64,000 nucleotides of DNA from Morganella morganii (GTDB lineage: Bacteria; Pseudomonadota; Gammaproteobacteria; Enterobacterales; Enterobacteriaceae). Where the stretch lies: assembly GCF_003996855.1 (NCBI RefSeq), contig NZ_NRQY01000001.1, positions 111,817 to 175,816 on the forward strand, written 5' to 3'. Positions 1 to 10,577 of the stretch are shown one piece after another. Each line of letters begins with the position of its first letter. The first letter of the stretch is position 1. The notes below the pieces were generated by a model. It saw only the letters and a list, made by a program, of their open reading frames with translations, was not told where the DNA came from and ran no database searches. The translations under genes and the position numbers were made by a program.

Positions 1-1337
1 TCTTCCATTGCGGAGCTGCGTGAACCTTTAACTAAAATTGAAATCGACGGATGCTGTGCCAGCAGAGGAGTCAGCGCAGCAATAAGGGTTGTTTTGTCAG
101 CGAAATGGCGTCCCTGACACTCATCGCTGATAAAATGGCTGAGCTGACCTGCGGTGAACACTGCATCCAGCCCGGCATCGCGGGCAGCCTGCCCGACTCT
201 GCGGTGACTCTCTTCGGCATAACCGCCCTGCTCGCCGATATCCCCGGCAACCAGCACTCGGTATCCCGGCAACTGTGCCAGCACACGGATTGCCGCAATC
301 ATCGAGCCGTCATTCGCATTATAAGTATCGTCAATCACCAGCTTACCGGGGGCTATCTCAACCGGATATAAGCGGCCGGGAACCGCACGGGTCTGCGCCA
401 GGCCACTGCGGATATCCGCGAGTGTTGCCCCGGCGGACAGTGCCAGTGCCGCCGCCGCGAGGGCATTGGCGATATTGTGACGCCCCGGCTGCGGCAGTGT
501 GACAGCGGTGCTGCCTGCCGGTGTGTGCAGGGTAAAATCGGTGGTCAGCGGATTCATCACCACATCAGCGGCGTAAAAATCAGCCTGCGGCTGCGGATCA
601 ACGGAGAAACTCCAGCGGGTCTGACGCGGGGTCAGATGAGCCTGCCAGTGAGTGATATCATTGCTTTCGAGATTAATAATGGCGGTGCCTTCGTCCGTCA
701 GGCCGGTGAAAATTTCCCCTTTCGCCTGTGCGATGGCCTCTGCGGAACCAAATTCACCGATATGGGCGGCAAACAGATTATTCACCAGAACAGTCTGCGG
801 ATGTGTCATCGCAGCGGTATAGGCGATCTCGCCGGTATGGTTGGCACCCAGTTCGATCACCGCAAACTGATGTTTTTCTGTCAGGCGCAACAGTGTCAGC
901 GGCACGCCGATATCATTATTAAAGTTACCGGCAGTAAACAGCGTTTCACCCGCCTGCTGTAAAATGGCGGCTGTCATCTCTTTCACAGAGGTTTTGCCGG
1001 AAGACCCGGTGAGCGCGACGACTTTTGCCCGGCTGCGGTCACGGTTGCCTTTTGCCACCGCCCCCAGTGCAAGGCGGGTATCTTTAACGATAATCTGCGG
1101 GCAGTTCACGTCCATCCGGCGGTTTACCAGAACGGCGGCAACCCCTTTCGCGGCTACATCCGCAATAAAATCATGAGCATCAAAACGTTCGCCGGCCAGG
1201 GCGATAAACAGCGCGCGTTCGCCGATACTGCGGCTGTCCGTGGTAATGCTCTCAATCATTTCTGATGCCGCGTGGCCGCTGAGGATAAGCTCCCCGGCGG
1301 TCAGTTGTGCGATATCAGCAAGGGAGAATGGGATCAT
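1..1337 (-). CDS. murF: UDP-N-acetylmuramoyl-tripeptide--D-alanyl-D-alanine ligase, 3' end cut by window
   Basis: Cytoplasmic Mur ligase that adds D-Ala-D-Ala to UDP-MurNAc-tripeptide, the last cytoplasmic precursor step before lipid I. The protein starts [17 protein letters not shown]; an ATP-binding GSSGKTS loop lies near residue 110 and a typical Mur ligase central domain follows. About 445 residues are visible, against about 452 in E. coli, so only the extreme C-terminus is missing. The ATG overlaps the murE stop (ATGA), the usual translational coupling in this cluster. Nothing odd is seen. Confidence 0.95.
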   Translation of the reverse strand, partial: MIPFSLADIAQLTAGELILSGHAASEMIESITTDSRSIGERALFIALAGERFDAHDFIADVAAKGVAAVLVNRRMDVNCPQIIVKDTRLALGAVAKGNRDRSRAKVVALTGSSGKTSVKEMTAAILQQAGETLFTAGNFNNDIGVPLTLLRLTEKHQFAVIELGANHTGEIAYTAAMTHPQTVLVNNLFAAHIGEFGSAEAIAQAKGEIFTGLTDEGTAIINLESNDITHWQAHLTPRQTRWSFSVDPQPQADFYAADVVMNPLTTDFTLHTPAGSTAVTLPQPGRHNIANALAAAALALSAGATLADIRSGLAQTRAVPGRLYPVEIAPGKLVIDDTYNANDGSMIAAIRVLAQLPGYRVLVAGDIGEQGGYAEESHRRVGQAARDAGLDAVFTAGQLSHFISDECQGRHFADKTTLIAALTPLLAQHPSISILVKGSRSSAME

Positions 1338-2821
1338 GCCATCACTCCCAGCAGCCGGGCGACGGTCAGACGGTCGGAGTAATCCAGACGGCGGCTGCCG
1401 ACCAGCTGATAATCCTCATGCCCTTTTCCTGCCACCAGCACCACGTCATCGGGTTTTGCCTGAATCACCGCAAATGTCACGGCTTCCGCACGTCCCGGGA
1501 TCGGCAGTGCGCGGGAGGTATCAACCAGACCGGCCATAATGTCATTGATGATAGCCTGCGGCTCTTCGCTGCGCGGGTTATCGTCTGTGATCACCACCAC
1601 ATCGGATTCCTGCTCAGCGATTGCGCCCATCAGCGGACGTTTGCCTTTATCGCGATCACCGCCGCAGCCGAAGACACACCACAGCTTGCCTTTGGTATGC
1701 AGACGCGCCGCACTCAGGGCTTTTTCCAGCGCATCAGGGGTGTGGGCGTAATCTACCACAACGGTCGGACGGTTATCCGCCGTGAAAACTTCCATCCGGC
1801 CGCAGACCGGCGTTAATGACGTTGCGCTGCTCAGCAGTGCTTTCAGGTCATAACCCAGGGCCAGCAGTGTTGCAGCGGCCACCAGCAGATTGCTGACGTT
1901 AAATGCGCCCATCAGCGGGCTGTCCAGCTCACCGTCACCCCAGCTTGAGGTAAAGGCGATGTGAGCGCCGCTGTCGTGATAATTCACGGAAACGGCTTTC
2001 AGGAAACGCCCCTGCCAGTCAGCCGGCAGGTTATCTTCCATTGTGACGGCTACCGCTTCCGGCAGTTTTGCCAGCCATTTCAGCCCGGTCTCATCATCCG
2101 CATTAATAATTTTTTGTTCGCTGTGATGGGTTGAGAACAGCAGCCATTTGGCGGCTTCATAGTTGGCCATATCACCGTGGTAATCGAGATGGTCACGGCT
2201 TAAGTTAGTAAAGACCGCAGCACGGAACGGCAGTGCCGCCACGCGGCTTTGCACCAGCCCGTGAGAGGAGACTTCCATCGCCGCCACGGTGGCACCTTTT
2301 TTCGCCAGTTTGTCCAGTTCGAGCTGGATATCCACCGCGGAGCCGGTAGTATTTTCTGTCTGGATCACATGACCGAGCAGCCCGTTGCCGACCGTTCCCA
2401 TCACGGCGCTGGTTTCGCCCATCGCCTGAGTCCACTGCGCCAGCAGCTGAGTGGTGGTGGTTTTGCCGTTAGTGCCGGTGACGCCGATCAGTTTCAGACG
2501 CTCCGCCGGATGGTGATAGAACTCACCGGCCAGGCGGGATAATTTTTCATTCAGATGGCTGAGATAAACCACCGGTACACCATGCAGAACCTGCACACTG
2601 CCGTCTTCCGCCGCACCATCTGCTTCCGCGACCACGGCAGCCACGCCCTGAGCGATGGCCTGAGGAATGTAGTGACGCCCGTCAGACTGGTGGCCTTTTA
2701 CCGCCAGGAACAGATCACCGGCAGCCGCTTTGCGGCTGTCCAGGGTCATATCACGTAACGCCTTAGCCGGTGCATCAACACCGAGCGGCGCGAGTAAATC
2801 GCGCAAATTACGATCTGCCAC
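1334..2821 (-). CDS. murE: UDP-MurNAc-L-Ala-D-Glu:meso-diaminopimelate ligase
   Basis: Adds meso-diaminopimelate to the peptidoglycan precursor in the cytoplasm. The P-loop GTNGKTTT is present, and the DNPR motif (in [11 protein letters not shown]) is the signature of DAP-adding rather than lysine-adding enzymes. The chosen start is GTG at 2821 ([12 protein letters not shown]), not the more upstream ATG: it gives 495 residues, the E. coli length, matches the E. coli N-terminus and has AGAGGG five bases upstream. The start lies inside the ftsI 3' end (14-base overlap), as in E. coli, and the stop overlaps the murF start. Confidence 0.96.
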   Translation of the reverse strand: MADRNLRDLLAPLGVDAPAKALRDMTLDSRKAAAGDLFLAVKGHQSDGRHYIPQAIAQGVAAVVAEADGAAEDGSVQVLHGVPVVYLSHLNEKLSRLAGEFYHHPAERLKLIGVTGTNGKTTTTQLLAQWTQAMGETSAVMGTVGNGLLGHVIQTENTTGSAVDIQLELDKLAKKGATVAAMEVSSHGLVQSRVAALPFRAAVFTNLSRDHLDYHGDMANYEAAKWLLFSTHHSEQKIINADDETGLKWLAKLPEAVAVTMEDNLPADWQGRFLKAVSVNYHDSGAHIAFTSSWGDGELDSPLMGAFNVSNLLVAAATLLALGYDLKALLSSATSLTPVCGRMEVFTADNRPTVVVDYAHTPDALEKALSAARLHTKGKLWCVFGCGGDRDKGKRPLMGAIAEQESDVVVITDDNPRSEEPQAIINDIMAGLVDTSRALPIPGRAEAVTFAVIQAKPDDVVLVAGKGHEDYQLVGSRRLDYSDRLTVARLLGVMA

Positions 2822-4601
2822 TTGTACCCTCTTTTGGTTTAGTAATAACCACTTCATTAGTTTGTTCTTCCGGTGTCAGCGCATCGGGTTCCACGTTCAT
2901 TGTCCGCAGAACACCGCCCATGATGGCACCGAATACCGGTGCGGAGATCGCACCCCCGTAATACTTGCCGCCCTGCGGGTCGTTGATAATCACAACCAGT
3001 GCAAAACGCGGACGGCTTGCCGGTGCAACCCCGGCAGTGTAGGCGATATAGCGGTTCACGTATTTCCCGTCATCGCCCACTTTTTTCGCGGTCCCGGTTT
3101 TAATTGCCACGCGATACCCTTTGATCGCAGCGCGCGTTCCGCCGCCGCCCGGTAACGCAACACTTTCCATCATCTGAACCACGGTTTTCATCACCGGCTC
3201 AGGGAAGACACGGGTGCCCGGCACCGGCGGGTCCACTTTCGTGATGGACAGCGGGCGGTAAATCCCGAAACTGCCGATTGTTGCATAGGCCCGCGCTAAC
3301 TGTAACGGTGTTACCATCAGCCCGTAGCCGAAAGAAAAGGTGGCCCTTTCAAGCTCAGACCACCGTGTTTTTTTACTTGGATATATGCCACTGCTTTCCC
3401 CGACCAGCCCCAGATTGGTCGGTTTTCCCAGCCCGAAACGCGAATAGACGTCCACGAGTTCCTGAGCGGGCATCGCTAACGCAAGTCTTGAAACCCCTAC
3501 GTTACTCGATTTCTGTAAAATACCGGTGATGGTCAGTTCGGCATAACGCCCTACGTCTTTAATTTCATGACCACTGATCCGGTACGGATAAGTATTCACC
3601 ACGCTGTTCGGCTTGATGATGTTATTGTGCAGCGCACTCATCACCACCAGAGGTTTTACCGTCGAGCCAGGTTCAAAAATATCGGTGATAGCACGGTTAC
3701 GCATGGCATCTTTCGGCGTTCCCTGGAGGTTGTTGGGGTTATAGGACGGGCTGTTCGCCATCGCCAGAATTTCCCCGGTGTTCACATCCACCAGAATCGC
3801 TGTGCCGGATTCCGCTTTGTTCAGTGCCACCGCACTGCTGATTTCGCGGTATACCAGCGCCTGTAAACGTTCATCAATACTGAGTGTCAGGTTGTGTCCG
3901 GCCTGACTTTCGCGGGCGATGGTGTCCTCAATAACACGGCCGCCGCGATCTTTCCGGACTGTCCGCTGTCCCGGAACCCCGGTCAGCCAGCGGTCAAAGC
4001 TTTTCTCAACCCCTTCAATCCCCTCATCATCGATATTGGTAACACCAATAATATGTGCGGTGACTGAACCGGACGGGTAATACCGTTTTGATTCTGCCTG
4101 TAAATAAATCCCCGGCAAATTCAGTTTTTTCACGTAATCGCCGATGGTCGGGTTGACCTGGCGCGCCAGGTAGACAAAGCGGCCTTTCGGATTTGCCGTA
4201 ACTTTGCTCTTCACCTGGTCGAGCGGAATATTCAGCGCTTCAGACAATGCGCGCCAGCGGGTGTCATCCCCTACCCCGCCTTTGTCAGCTAACTCTTTCG
4301 GGTCAGCCCAGACCGCATTCACAGGCACACTGACCGCCAGCGGACGTCCCATGCGGTCGCTGATCATGCCGCGCGCGGTCGGGATCTCCTGGACACGCAG
4401 CGAACGCATGTCACCTTCTTTAACCAGCATGTCCGGGTTGATAATCTGTAAATACGCCACCCGGATCAGCAGTGCGGCGAGGGCAATCCCGATACCGCCG
4501 CATAACAACGCAAAACGCCAGCTGATAAAACTGGCTTTTTCTTCCGGACGTTTGATACGGGCTCCGCCCTGCGTTTTGCCTGCTGATTTTTTGTTTTTCA
4601 T
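2808..4601 (-). CDS. ftsI: Penicillin-binding protein 3, septal transpeptidase
   Basis: Bitopic inner-membrane D,D-transpeptidase that crosslinks septal peptidoglycan in the divisome. A short basic cytoplasmic tail is followed by one membrane segment (about residues 28-50), the PBP dimerisation domain and the transpeptidase domain, with the SxxK serine in GSTVKPL, the SSN motif in KSSNVG and the KTGTAKK box. It is 597 residues long, close to the E. coli 588. The C-terminus (EGTSGRS) reads through the murE start codon, an arrangement also found in E. coli. Confidence 0.97.
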   Translation of the reverse strand: MKNKKSAGKTQGGARIKRPEEKASFISWRFALLCGGIGIALAALLIRVAYLQIINPDMLVKEGDMRSLRVQEIPTARGMISDRMGRPLAVSVPVNAVWADPKELADKGGVGDDTRWRALSEALNIPLDQVKSKVTANPKGRFVYLARQVNPTIGDYVKKLNLPGIYLQAESKRYYPSGSVTAHIIGVTNIDDEGIEGVEKSFDRWLTGVPGQRTVRKDRGGRVIEDTIARESQAGHNLTLSIDERLQALVYREISSAVALNKAESGTAILVDVNTGEILAMANSPSYNPNNLQGTPKDAMRNRAITDIFEPGSTVKPLVVMSALHNNIIKPNSVVNTYPYRISGHEIKDVGRYAELTITGILQKSSNVGVSRLALAMPAQELVDVYSRFGLGKPTNLGLVGESSGIYPSKKTRWSELERATFSFGYGLMVTPLQLARAYATIGSFGIYRPLSITKVDPPVPGTRVFPEPVMKTVVQMMESVALPGGGGTRAAIKGYRVAIKTGTAKKVGDDGKYVNRYIAYTAGVAPASRPRFALVVIINDPQGGKYYGGAISAPVFGAIMGGVLRTMNVEPDALTPEEQTNEVVITKPKEGTSGRS

Positions 4602-4608
4602 GCCTTCG

Positions 4609-4926
4609 TCATTTCGTTACGACAATTTTTTCGTTTGCCGGGTCCACATGCTGCATACTGAGACGCTCAACGGATAAGCGCTCGACACGGCTGTGATCCC
4701 CCAGGGCGTTCTCTTCCAGAATCAGGTTACGCCATTCGATATCCAGCGAGTTACGCTCCAGCACAAGATGTTCCCGCTCTGCGGTCAGCAGACGTGTTTT
4801 ATGTGCCGTGATGACCACAAAAATTGCGCTGACGATCACTGCGATAAATAAAATCGCAGGGATAAATCCGTGGCGCAGCAGGTCACGACAAATAACGCGG
4901 GCTAAATTGTGCCGTTCTGTGGTCAT
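4609..4926 (-). CDS. ftsL: Cell division protein FtsL
   Basis: Small bitopic divisome protein that joins FtsB and FtsQ and helps activate septal synthesis. It has 105 residues: a short cytoplasmic part, one hydrophobic segment (about 20-42, [20 protein letters not shown]) and a periplasmic coiled coil rich in leucine, glutamate and arginine. The family is poorly conserved, so the call rests on size, topology and position between rsmH and ftsI. The ATG overlaps the rsmH stop in an ATGA junction. Confidence 0.93.
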   Translation of the reverse strand: MTTERHNLARVICRDLLRHGFIPAILFIAVIVSAIFVVITAHKTRLLTAEREHLVLERNSLDIEWRNLILEENALGDHSRVERLSVERLSMQHVDPANEKIVVTK

Positions 4927-5864
4927 GCTTTCTCCGCAAAGCGCAGTACAGAGCTGCGGGCACGCGGGTTAACACTGATTTCCTGTTCCGACGGTTTCAT
5001 TTTTCCCGCCAGTTTCAGTGCCGGCGTGCCGTGCGCTTTCAGTTGTTCTTCCGTCAGCGGTAATCCGTGCGGGACCTGCGGTCCGCGGCTTTCGTTGCGC
5101 ATAAACTGTTTTACAATCCGGTCTTCCAGTGAGTGGAAGCTGATCACGGATAAACGGCCGCCCGGTGCCAGAATGCTCAGTGCGCCGGTCAGCGCCTGGC
5201 GGATTTCATCCAGCTCGCTGTTCACATAAATACGGATGGCCTGGAAGCTGCGGGTCGCCGGATGTTTGTGCTTTTCTTTCACCGGAGACACAGCGGCAAT
5301 CAGTTCTGCCAGCTGTTTTGTCCGTGTCAGCGGCTCTTCTGTCTTGTTCCGTTCAACAATGGCGCGGGCGATCCGTTTCGAGAAACGCTCTTCGCCGAAG
5401 TTTTTCAGTACCCACGCAATATCTTCTTCTTTGGCTTCGGTCAGCCATTGTGCGGCGGAAATCCCTCGCGTCGGGTCCATGCGCATATCGAGCGGCCCGT
5501 CACGCATAAAGGAGAATCCGCGCTCCGCGTCGTCCAGCTGCGGGGAAGACACGCCCAGATCGAGCAGAACACCGTCAATCTGACCGCCCAGCTCCAGCTC
5601 ATTCACATAACCGGCGATACCGGAAAACGGGCCGTGAATAATGGAAAAACGCGGGTCGTCAATCTGTGCCGCTGCGGCAATCGCCTGCGGGTCCCGGTCA
5701 ATGGCAATCAGACGCCCCTGTGCCCCGAGTTTTGATAAAATCAGACGGGAATGCCCGCCACGGCCGAATGTACCGTCGATATAAATGCCGTCTTCACGGA
5801 TCTGTAATCCGTTAACGGCTTCATCCAGTAAAACACTGGTATGCTGAAACTGACTCTCTGCCAT
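4923..5864 (-). CDS. rsmH: 16S rRNA (cytosine1402-N4)-methyltransferase
   Basis: SAM-dependent methyltransferase (MraW) acting on C1402 in the 16S rRNA decoding centre. The protein is 313 residues, the E. coli length. Its SAM-binding loop ([13 protein letters not shown]) is near residue 33 and [12 protein letters not shown] near residue 100. It follows mraZ with no intervening base and overlaps ftsL by 4 bases, so it is surely co-transcribed with the mra cluster. Confidence 0.96.
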   Translation of the reverse strand: MAESQFQHTSVLLDEAVNGLQIREDGIYIDGTFGRGGHSRLILSKLGAQGRLIAIDRDPQAIAAAAQIDDPRFSIIHGPFSGIAGYVNELELGGQIDGVLLDLGVSSPQLDDAERGFSFMRDGPLDMRMDPTRGISAAQWLTEAKEEDIAWVLKNFGEERFSKRIARAIVERNKTEEPLTRTKQLAELIAAVSPVKEKHKHPATRSFQAIRIYVNSELDEIRQALTGALSILAPGGRLSVISFHSLEDRIVKQFMRNESRGPQVPHGLPLTEEQLKAHGTPALKLAGKMKPSEQEISVNPRARSSVLRFAEKA

Positions 5865-6323
5865 TTAAAGTGATAAATCCTGTAACCGGGCGGATAAAGG
5901 TCCGGATGCCGTCTGCCCGGCAGCAATATCATCCTGTACCTGCTGATACCACGTCTGCTCATCCCACAGCTCAAACTTATTGAACTGCCCGACCAGCATG
6001 ACTTCTTTGGTTAACCGCGCATGTGCGCGCAGTGTACCGGCTAACAAAAGACGTCCCGCACTGTCCATCTGGCATTCAGTGGCATGACCCAGCAGCAGAC
6101 GCTGAACACGGCGTTCTGTGGGGTCCATGGTGGACAATTGTGCCAGCTTCAGTTCGATCAGTTCCCATTCCGGTAAGGTGTAAAGCAGCAGGCACGGCTG
6201 GTGGAGATCGATAGTACAAACCATCTGACCTTCCGACTTTTCAGCAAGCAGCGACCGGTACCGTGCCGGTACGGTTATACGCCCTTTGCTGTCAAGATTA
6301 ACCAGTGTTGCCCCGCGAAACAT
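5865..6323 (-). CDS. mraZ: Transcriptional regulator MraZ, first gene of the dcw cluster
   Basis: AbrB-fold, ring-forming DNA-binding protein that in E. coli represses the mra promoter. It has 152 residues with two MraZ repeats, each carrying the DxxGR motif: [13 protein letters not shown] near residue 10 and [11 protein letters not shown] near residue 88. It is the first gene after the promoter at 6385-6414, and its likely operator lies between promoter and gene, so autorepression of the cluster is expected. Confidence 0.96.
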   Translation of the reverse strand: MFRGATLVNLDSKGRITVPARYRSLLAEKSEGQMVCTIDLHQPCLLLYTLPEWELIELKLAQLSTMDPTERRVQRLLLGHATECQMDSAGRLLLAGTLRAHARLTKEVMLVGQFNKFELWDEQTWYQQVQDDIAAGQTASGPLSARLQDLSL

Positions 6324-6353
6324 ACGTTTCTCCGCTCAGTTTTACCCCGAACT

Positions 6354-6379
6354 ACCACTTTCACCCACAATTTCCCACC
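6354..6379 (-). promoter_or_regulatory. MraZ operator: three TGGG-type direct repeats
   Basis: Read on the minus strand there are GTGGGA, GTGGGT and AGTGGT in direct orientation at exact 10-base spacing. This matches the known MraZ target of TGGGN boxes separated by 5 bases. The repeats sit just at and downstream of the expected transcription start, as needed for repression. The third box is imperfect. Confidence 0.85.
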
Positions 6380-6384
6380 AACAG

Positions 6385-6414
6385 AGTTTACGAATGGTAC
6401 GAAAAGCTTGTCAA
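6385..6414 (-). promoter_or_regulatory. mra (dcw) operon promoter
   Basis: On the minus strand TTGACA (6414-6409) and TAAACT (6390-6385) are separated by 18 bases. The start would fall near 6378, inside the MraZ repeats. A second TATAAT (6570-6565) lies further upstream with no convincing -35. Confidence 0.8.
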
Positions 6415-6930
6415 GCCAGCGCTGACAAGGTTCCGTTTCCGTTATCGGGGAATAAGGGGGTGATAAAATATGGGATTTTTTGCTTCAGGGAACAGAAGTG
6501 AGATAACACACTGATTCAAATCAGAAAAAAATTCACATAATACGCACTCGGCTAACCGGGGCAAATTATACCGAATCTGACGAAAGAAAGATGCATTTTT
6601 GCGAAGTACCCCTCACTTTCAGGATAAAAATTAACCATTGCAACAAACACCCCGGGATTTTTGTTCTGGTTATCTGCACTGTTACTTTCTGTTACAGTGC
6701 GTGATTATCTGACATTTGAAAATTTAATATTCACTATATCAATAGCATAACTGTCATAAAACGGAACTGGTAATAATCTGTGGTATATACCCTTAACCGG
6801 AATAAGTGTATTTGCGGAGAAAAAAAGATGTTCTGTAAAAATTGTCAGTTTCTGTCAATCAGCAAAATTGAAAAAAATTCTTAGGATTCCTCTCAAAAAG
6901 GGTTTTTCATCTGTTTCCGGCCAATTCAAA
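6415..6930. other. Intergenic region between mraZ promoter and cra terminator
   Basis: About 500 bases, A+T-rich, without a convincing gene on either strand. The only signal noted is TATAAT on the minus strand at 6570-6565 without a good -35, which may be a second, weak start for the mra operon. Short ORFs here have no ribosome binding site and no recognisable product. Confidence 0.5.
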
Positions 6931-6961
6931 CAAAAATACCTATACGTTTCCGTACAGGTAT
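6931..6961 (-). terminator. Intrinsic terminator of cra
   Basis: On the minus strand an 11-base near-perfect stem (ATACCTGTACG / CGTATAGGTAT) with a GAAA loop is followed by five T. It lies 30 bases beyond the cra stop codon. Confidence 0.8.
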
Positions 6962-6992
6962 CAGAAAAAATAATTATTTTACTGCCTGAATA

Positions 6993-7997
6993 TTACCGGC
7001 GGCTCAGACTTCCGCGACGGCACAGATCACGACGGATACGGGTAATACCCGCGGCCGGTTTCTGTTTTTCATCCAGGCTTGCCAGCACCAGTTCCAGGAC
7101 ACGCTCCGCAATATCGCGGTGACGTTGCGCGACGGACAGAACCGAACACTCAAGGAAATCAAGCAGTTCATGATCACCAAAGGTCGCGATCACCAACTGC
7201 CCCGGCAGACGACCGCTGCGGGCCAGAGTGGCATCCATCACGCCCTGTAACAGTGCGAATGATGTGGTGAACAGTGCGTCCGGCATCGGGTTGTTTTCCA
7301 GCCAGGAATCAAACGCTTTCGCGGCGGCGTCACGTTCATAGCTGTCGGCATACAGGAAATTCACGTTACGCGCGTCACCTTCCCAGGCTTCACGAAATCC
7401 CTGCTCACGCAGGAAACTGACGGAAAGTTCCGGTAACGCGCCGAGATAAACCACCGATTCTGCCGGGAACTGACGCAATTCGGATGCCAGCATTTTGGCG
7501 TCTTCAAAGTCATCCCCGACCACACTGATAAAGTGTTCATTTTCCAGTGCACGGTCGAGAGCAACAATCGGCAGGGAGCGGTTTGCCCAGCGCTGATAGA
7601 ACGGATGCTCCGGCGGCAGAGCTGTGGAAACGATAATCGCATCCACCTGACGCTGCAGCAGATGTTCCACACAATGGATTTCGTTGTCAGGCTGGTCTTC
7701 GGAGCAGGCAATCAGCAGCTGATAACCACGGCTGCGCGCCTGGCGCTCCAGATAATTTGCGATGCGGGTATAGCTGGTGTTCTCCAAATCTGGGATAACC
7801 AGTCCGATAGAGCGGGTACGGCCTGCACGCAGACCGGCAGCCACCGCATTCGGATGGTAATTATGTTCACGAACCACCGCCATCACTTTTTCGACAGTTT
7901 TGTCACTCACACGATATTGTTTTGCTTTTCCGTTGATGACATAACTGGCCGTCGTGCGCGACACACCGGCAAGGCGGGCGATTTCATCCAGTTTCAC
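6993..7997 (-). CDS. cra: Catabolite repressor/activator Cra (FruR)
   Basis: LacI-family global regulator of carbon flow that responds to fructose 1-phosphate. The helix-turn-helix is at residues 1-25 ([20 protein letters not shown]), followed by hinge and sugar-binding domain. It is 334 residues, the E. coli length, and very similar throughout. The start is GTG at 7997, as in E. coli, with AAGGGG upstream. It is downstream of ilvIH and upstream of mraZ, the conserved enteric order. Confidence 0.97.
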   Translation of the reverse strand: MKLDEIARLAGVSRTTASYVINGKAKQYRVSDKTVEKVMAVVREHNYHPNAVAAGLRAGRTRSIGLVIPDLENTSYTRIANYLERQARSRGYQLLIACSEDQPDNEIHCVEHLLQRQVDAIIVSTALPPEHPFYQRWANRSLPIVALDRALENEHFISVVGDDFEDAKMLASELRQFPAESVVYLGALPELSVSFLREQGFREAWEGDARNVNFLYADSYERDAAAKAFDSWLENNPMPDALFTTSFALLQGVMDATLARSGRLPGQLVIATFGDHELLDFLECSVLSVAQRHRDIAERVLELVLASLDEKQKPAAGITRIRRDLCRRGSLSRR

Positions 7998-8080
7998 GTT
8001 AACCCCTTACAAATCAGGAAACGGCCCGAACAACGGGCCAATAAGAAGAGTGATCAGTTTACCCTTTCACCGCAAATATT

Positions 8081-8572
8081 TCACCGCATTATTTTCTCAC
8101 CGCGCGACATCCCGACGATGCCGGAGCGGGCAATCTCAACGATTTCAGCAAAGCCGCGCACCGCATCCAGGAAAGCGTCCAGCTTTTCACTGGTGCCGGT
8201 CAGCTGTACGGTGTAGAGCGTCGCGGTCACATCCACAATCTGCCCGCGGAAGATATCGGTACTGCGTTTGACCTCATCCCGCCCGTAACCGCTGGCCTGT
8301 AATTTAACCAGCATCACCTCGCGCTCAATATGGGTGGCGGCAGTCAGTTCTGTGACACGGAACACATCCACCAGCTTATTGAGCTGTTTTTCAATCTGCT
8401 CCAGCACCCGTGCATCCCCTTTGGTCTGGATGGTCAGACGGAACAGTGACGGGTCATCCGTCGGGGCGGCAGTGATACTTTCGATATTATACCCGCGCTG
8501 GGAAAAAAGCCCTGCCACACGGGATAACGCCCCTGTTTCGTTTTCTAATAAGATTGACAGAATCCGGCGCAT
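8081..8572 (-). CDS. ilvH: Acetolactate synthase isozyme III small (regulatory) subunit
   Basis: Regulatory ACT-domain subunit that confers valine feedback inhibition on acetolactate synthase III. It has 163 residues from [17 protein letters not shown], identical in length to E. coli; longer upstream starts were rejected because the sequence matches from this ATG and AGGACC lies just upstream. It begins 2 bases after the ilvI stop. The last codons (GEKIMR) lie in a short repeated sequence, see findings. Confidence 0.96.
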   Translation of the reverse strand: MRRILSILLENETGALSRVAGLFSQRGYNIESITAAPTDDPSLFRLTIQTKGDARVLEQIEKQLNKLVDVFRVTELTAATHIEREVMLVKLQASGYGRDEVKRSTDIFRGQIVDVTATLYTVQLTGTSEKLDAFLDAVRGFAEIVEIARSGIVGMSRGEKIMR

Positions 8573-8574
8573 GA

Positions 8575-10296
8575 TCAGGTCCTCTCCGTTTTGCTTAACC
8601 ACATTTCATCCATCCCGCCGTTGCGGATCTGCATCGGATAAACATGCTCTTTTTCATCCACCATCACATCGGCGAACACCAGCCGCTTCTCTTCACGGAC
8701 AATCCGCAGGGCTTCCGCGAGCTGTTCACGCAACGTGGCTTTATCACTGATACTGATTCCGACATGCCCGTAAGCCTCCGCCAGCCGGACAAAATCAGGC
8801 AGTGAGTCCATATAGGAGTGGGAGTGACGGCCGTGATAGACCATATCCTGCCACTGTTTCACCATACCGAGGAACCGGTTGTTCAGATTGAGCACCAGCA
8901 CCGGCAGCCCGAACTGTAATGCGGTGGACAGCTCCTGAATATTCATCTGAATACTGCCGTCTCCGGTGACACACACCACCATGTCATCCGGTTTTGCCAG
9001 CCGGACGCCCAGTGCCGCCGGCAGTCCGAAGCCCATCGTGCCCAGTCCGCCGGAGTTGATCCAGCGGCGCGGTTCATCAAACGGATAATACAGCGCGGCA
9101 AACATCTGGTGCTGACCAACATCAGACGTCACATACGCCTTCCCTTCTGTCAGTTCCCATAAGGTACGGATCACGGTCTGCGGTTTGATTTTTTCCCCGC
9201 TCTCATCGATCGTCAGGCATTGTTTCGCTTTCCACTGATCAATACGACGCCACCAGTCACACAGCGCATCCGGGTCTTGCGCATCGGTCAGAGATTCAAG
9301 CTGTAACAGCATCTGCGCGAGACACAGTTTTGCATCACCGACAATCGGAATATCCGCTGCCACCGTTTTTGAGATAGAGGCCGGATCGACATCAATATGA
9401 ATGACGGTCGCCTGCGGGCAGTATTTCGCCAGGTTATTGGTGGTCCGGTCATCGAAACGGACACCGACAGCAAAAATCACATCACTGTGATGCATGGTAT
9501 TGTTCGCTTCATACGTACCGTGCATACCCAGCATACCGACGCACTGCGGATGGGTGCCCGGAAACGCCCCCAGCCCCATCAGAGAGAGCGCCACCGGCAG
9601 ACGCAGTTTATCCGCGAGAGTGAAAATCTCCGGGCTGCACTCTGCACTGACAGCACCGCCGCCGATATACATGACCGGACGTTTTGCCTGCATCAGCGTG
9701 ATAAGCGCGCGTTTGATCTGCCCTTTATGACCGGCACCGGTCGGATTATACGAGCGCAGACTGACCCGTGACGGGTAGCTGTATTCATGCTGCTGCTGGA
9801 CAATATCTTTGGGGAAATCAATCACCACCGGACCGGGACGGCCGGTTTGCGCCAGATAAAAAGCTTTTTTGATGGTGGCGGGAATATCCGCGACATCATG
9901 CACCAGGTAACTGTGTTTCACGACCGGCCGAGAGATCCCCACCATATCCACTTCCTGGAAAGCATCGTTACCGATCAGCGCGCTCGCCACCTGGCCGGAG
10001 AGCACCACCAGCGGCACCGAATCCATATAGGCGGTAGCAATGCCGGTAATAGCGTTGGTCGCCCCGGGACCGGATGTGACCAGCACCACGCCGGTTTTGC
10101 CGGTCGCGCGGGCATAGCCGTCCGCCATATGCACGGCCGCCTGCTCGTGACGCACCAGAATATGCCCGATACCACCCACAGTGTGCAGTGCATCATAAAT
10201 ATCCAGAACCGCACCGCCCGGATAACCGAATACGTGTGACACGCCCTCATCAATTAAGGAGCGCACGATCATTTCTGCCCCTGTCAACCTCTCCAT
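8575..10296 (-). CDS. ilvI: Acetolactate synthase isozyme III large (catalytic) subunit
   Basis: Thiamine diphosphate enzyme condensing pyruvate with pyruvate or 2-oxobutyrate, the first common step to valine, leucine and isoleucine. The catalytic glutamate is in [14 protein letters not shown] and the TPP motif begins [12 protein letters not shown] and ends NLNNRF. The start MERLTGAEM at 10296 gives 573 residues and has AGGAGAGC upstream; an upstream in-frame ATG would add 35 residues absent from the family. It is co-transcribed with ilvH. Confidence 0.97.
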   Translation of the reverse strand: MERLTGAEMIVRSLIDEGVSHVFGYPGGAVLDIYDALHTVGGIGHILVRHEQAAVHMADGYARATGKTGVVLVTSGPGATNAITGIATAYMDSVPLVVLSGQVASALIGNDAFQEVDMVGISRPVVKHSYLVHDVADIPATIKKAFYLAQTGRPGPVVIDFPKDIVQQQHEYSYPSRVSLRSYNPTGAGHKGQIKRALITLMQAKRPVMYIGGGAVSAECSPEIFTLADKLRLPVALSLMGLGAFPGTHPQCVGMLGMHGTYEANNTMHHSDVIFAVGVRFDDRTTNNLAKYCPQATVIHIDVDPASISKTVAADIPIVGDAKLCLAQMLLQLESLTDAQDPDALCDWWRRIDQWKAKQCLTIDESGEKIKPQTVIRTLWELTEGKAYVTSDVGQHQMFAALYYPFDEPRRWINSGGLGTMGFGLPAALGVRLAKPDDMVVCVTGDGSIQMNIQELSTALQFGLPVLVLNLNNRFLGMVKQWQDMVYHGRHSHSYMDSLPDFVRLAEAYGHVGISISDKATLREQLAEALRIVREEKRLVFADVMVDEKEHVYPMQIRNGGMDEMWLSKTERT

Positions 10297-10371
10297 AAAT
10301 GCTCTCCTGCCCGTGATTGCGGGTTGTAACTGCAAGTGATGTGTTTGTCTGTTTTTAGTTATCTGAGGATT

Positions 10372-10401
10372 AACATAACGATAAAACAACAGTGCTGGCA
10401 A
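10372..10401 (-). promoter_or_regulatory. Possible ilvIH promoter
   Basis: On the minus strand TTGCCA (10401-10396) and TATGTT (10377-10372) are 18 bases apart, giving a start about 70 bases before ilvI. An inverted repeat CATGATC/GATCATG lies further upstream at 10454-10474. Lrp control is expected from E. coli but no Lrp site can be proven by eye. Confidence 0.4.
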
Positions 10402-10534
10402 ATGCGTTTTTCGGGAAGCGGATAGCAGGGAAATGCCGTAATAAAGGAAATGTCATGATCCGCAGACGATCATGCCTGTGGCGGTAAATCACAAAGCAGA
10501 ATTCACTGAGAGTAGGGGAAAAATCGGGGGATAT

Positions 10535-10570
10535 AAAAACGGCACTGCACAGAAAACAGGCAGTGCCGTC
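10535..10570 (-). terminator. Terminator of the acyl-CoA ligase gene
   Basis: Nine-base perfect stem CGGCACTGC/GCAGTGCCG (10540-10548 with 10560-10568), followed on the minus strand by five T. It begins a few bases past the ligase stop codon. Confidence 0.85.
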
Positions 10571-10577
10571 AGGGGAA

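Noticed and set aside
1307..1816. 169-codon plus-strand ORF over murE
   Set aside because: Antisense shadow of murE with no start signal; the same holds for many other long ORFs opposite real genes.
10297..10401. N-terminal extension of IlvI
   Set aside because: The extra 35 residues lack family match, while the downstream ATG has a good ribosome binding site and matches E. coli.
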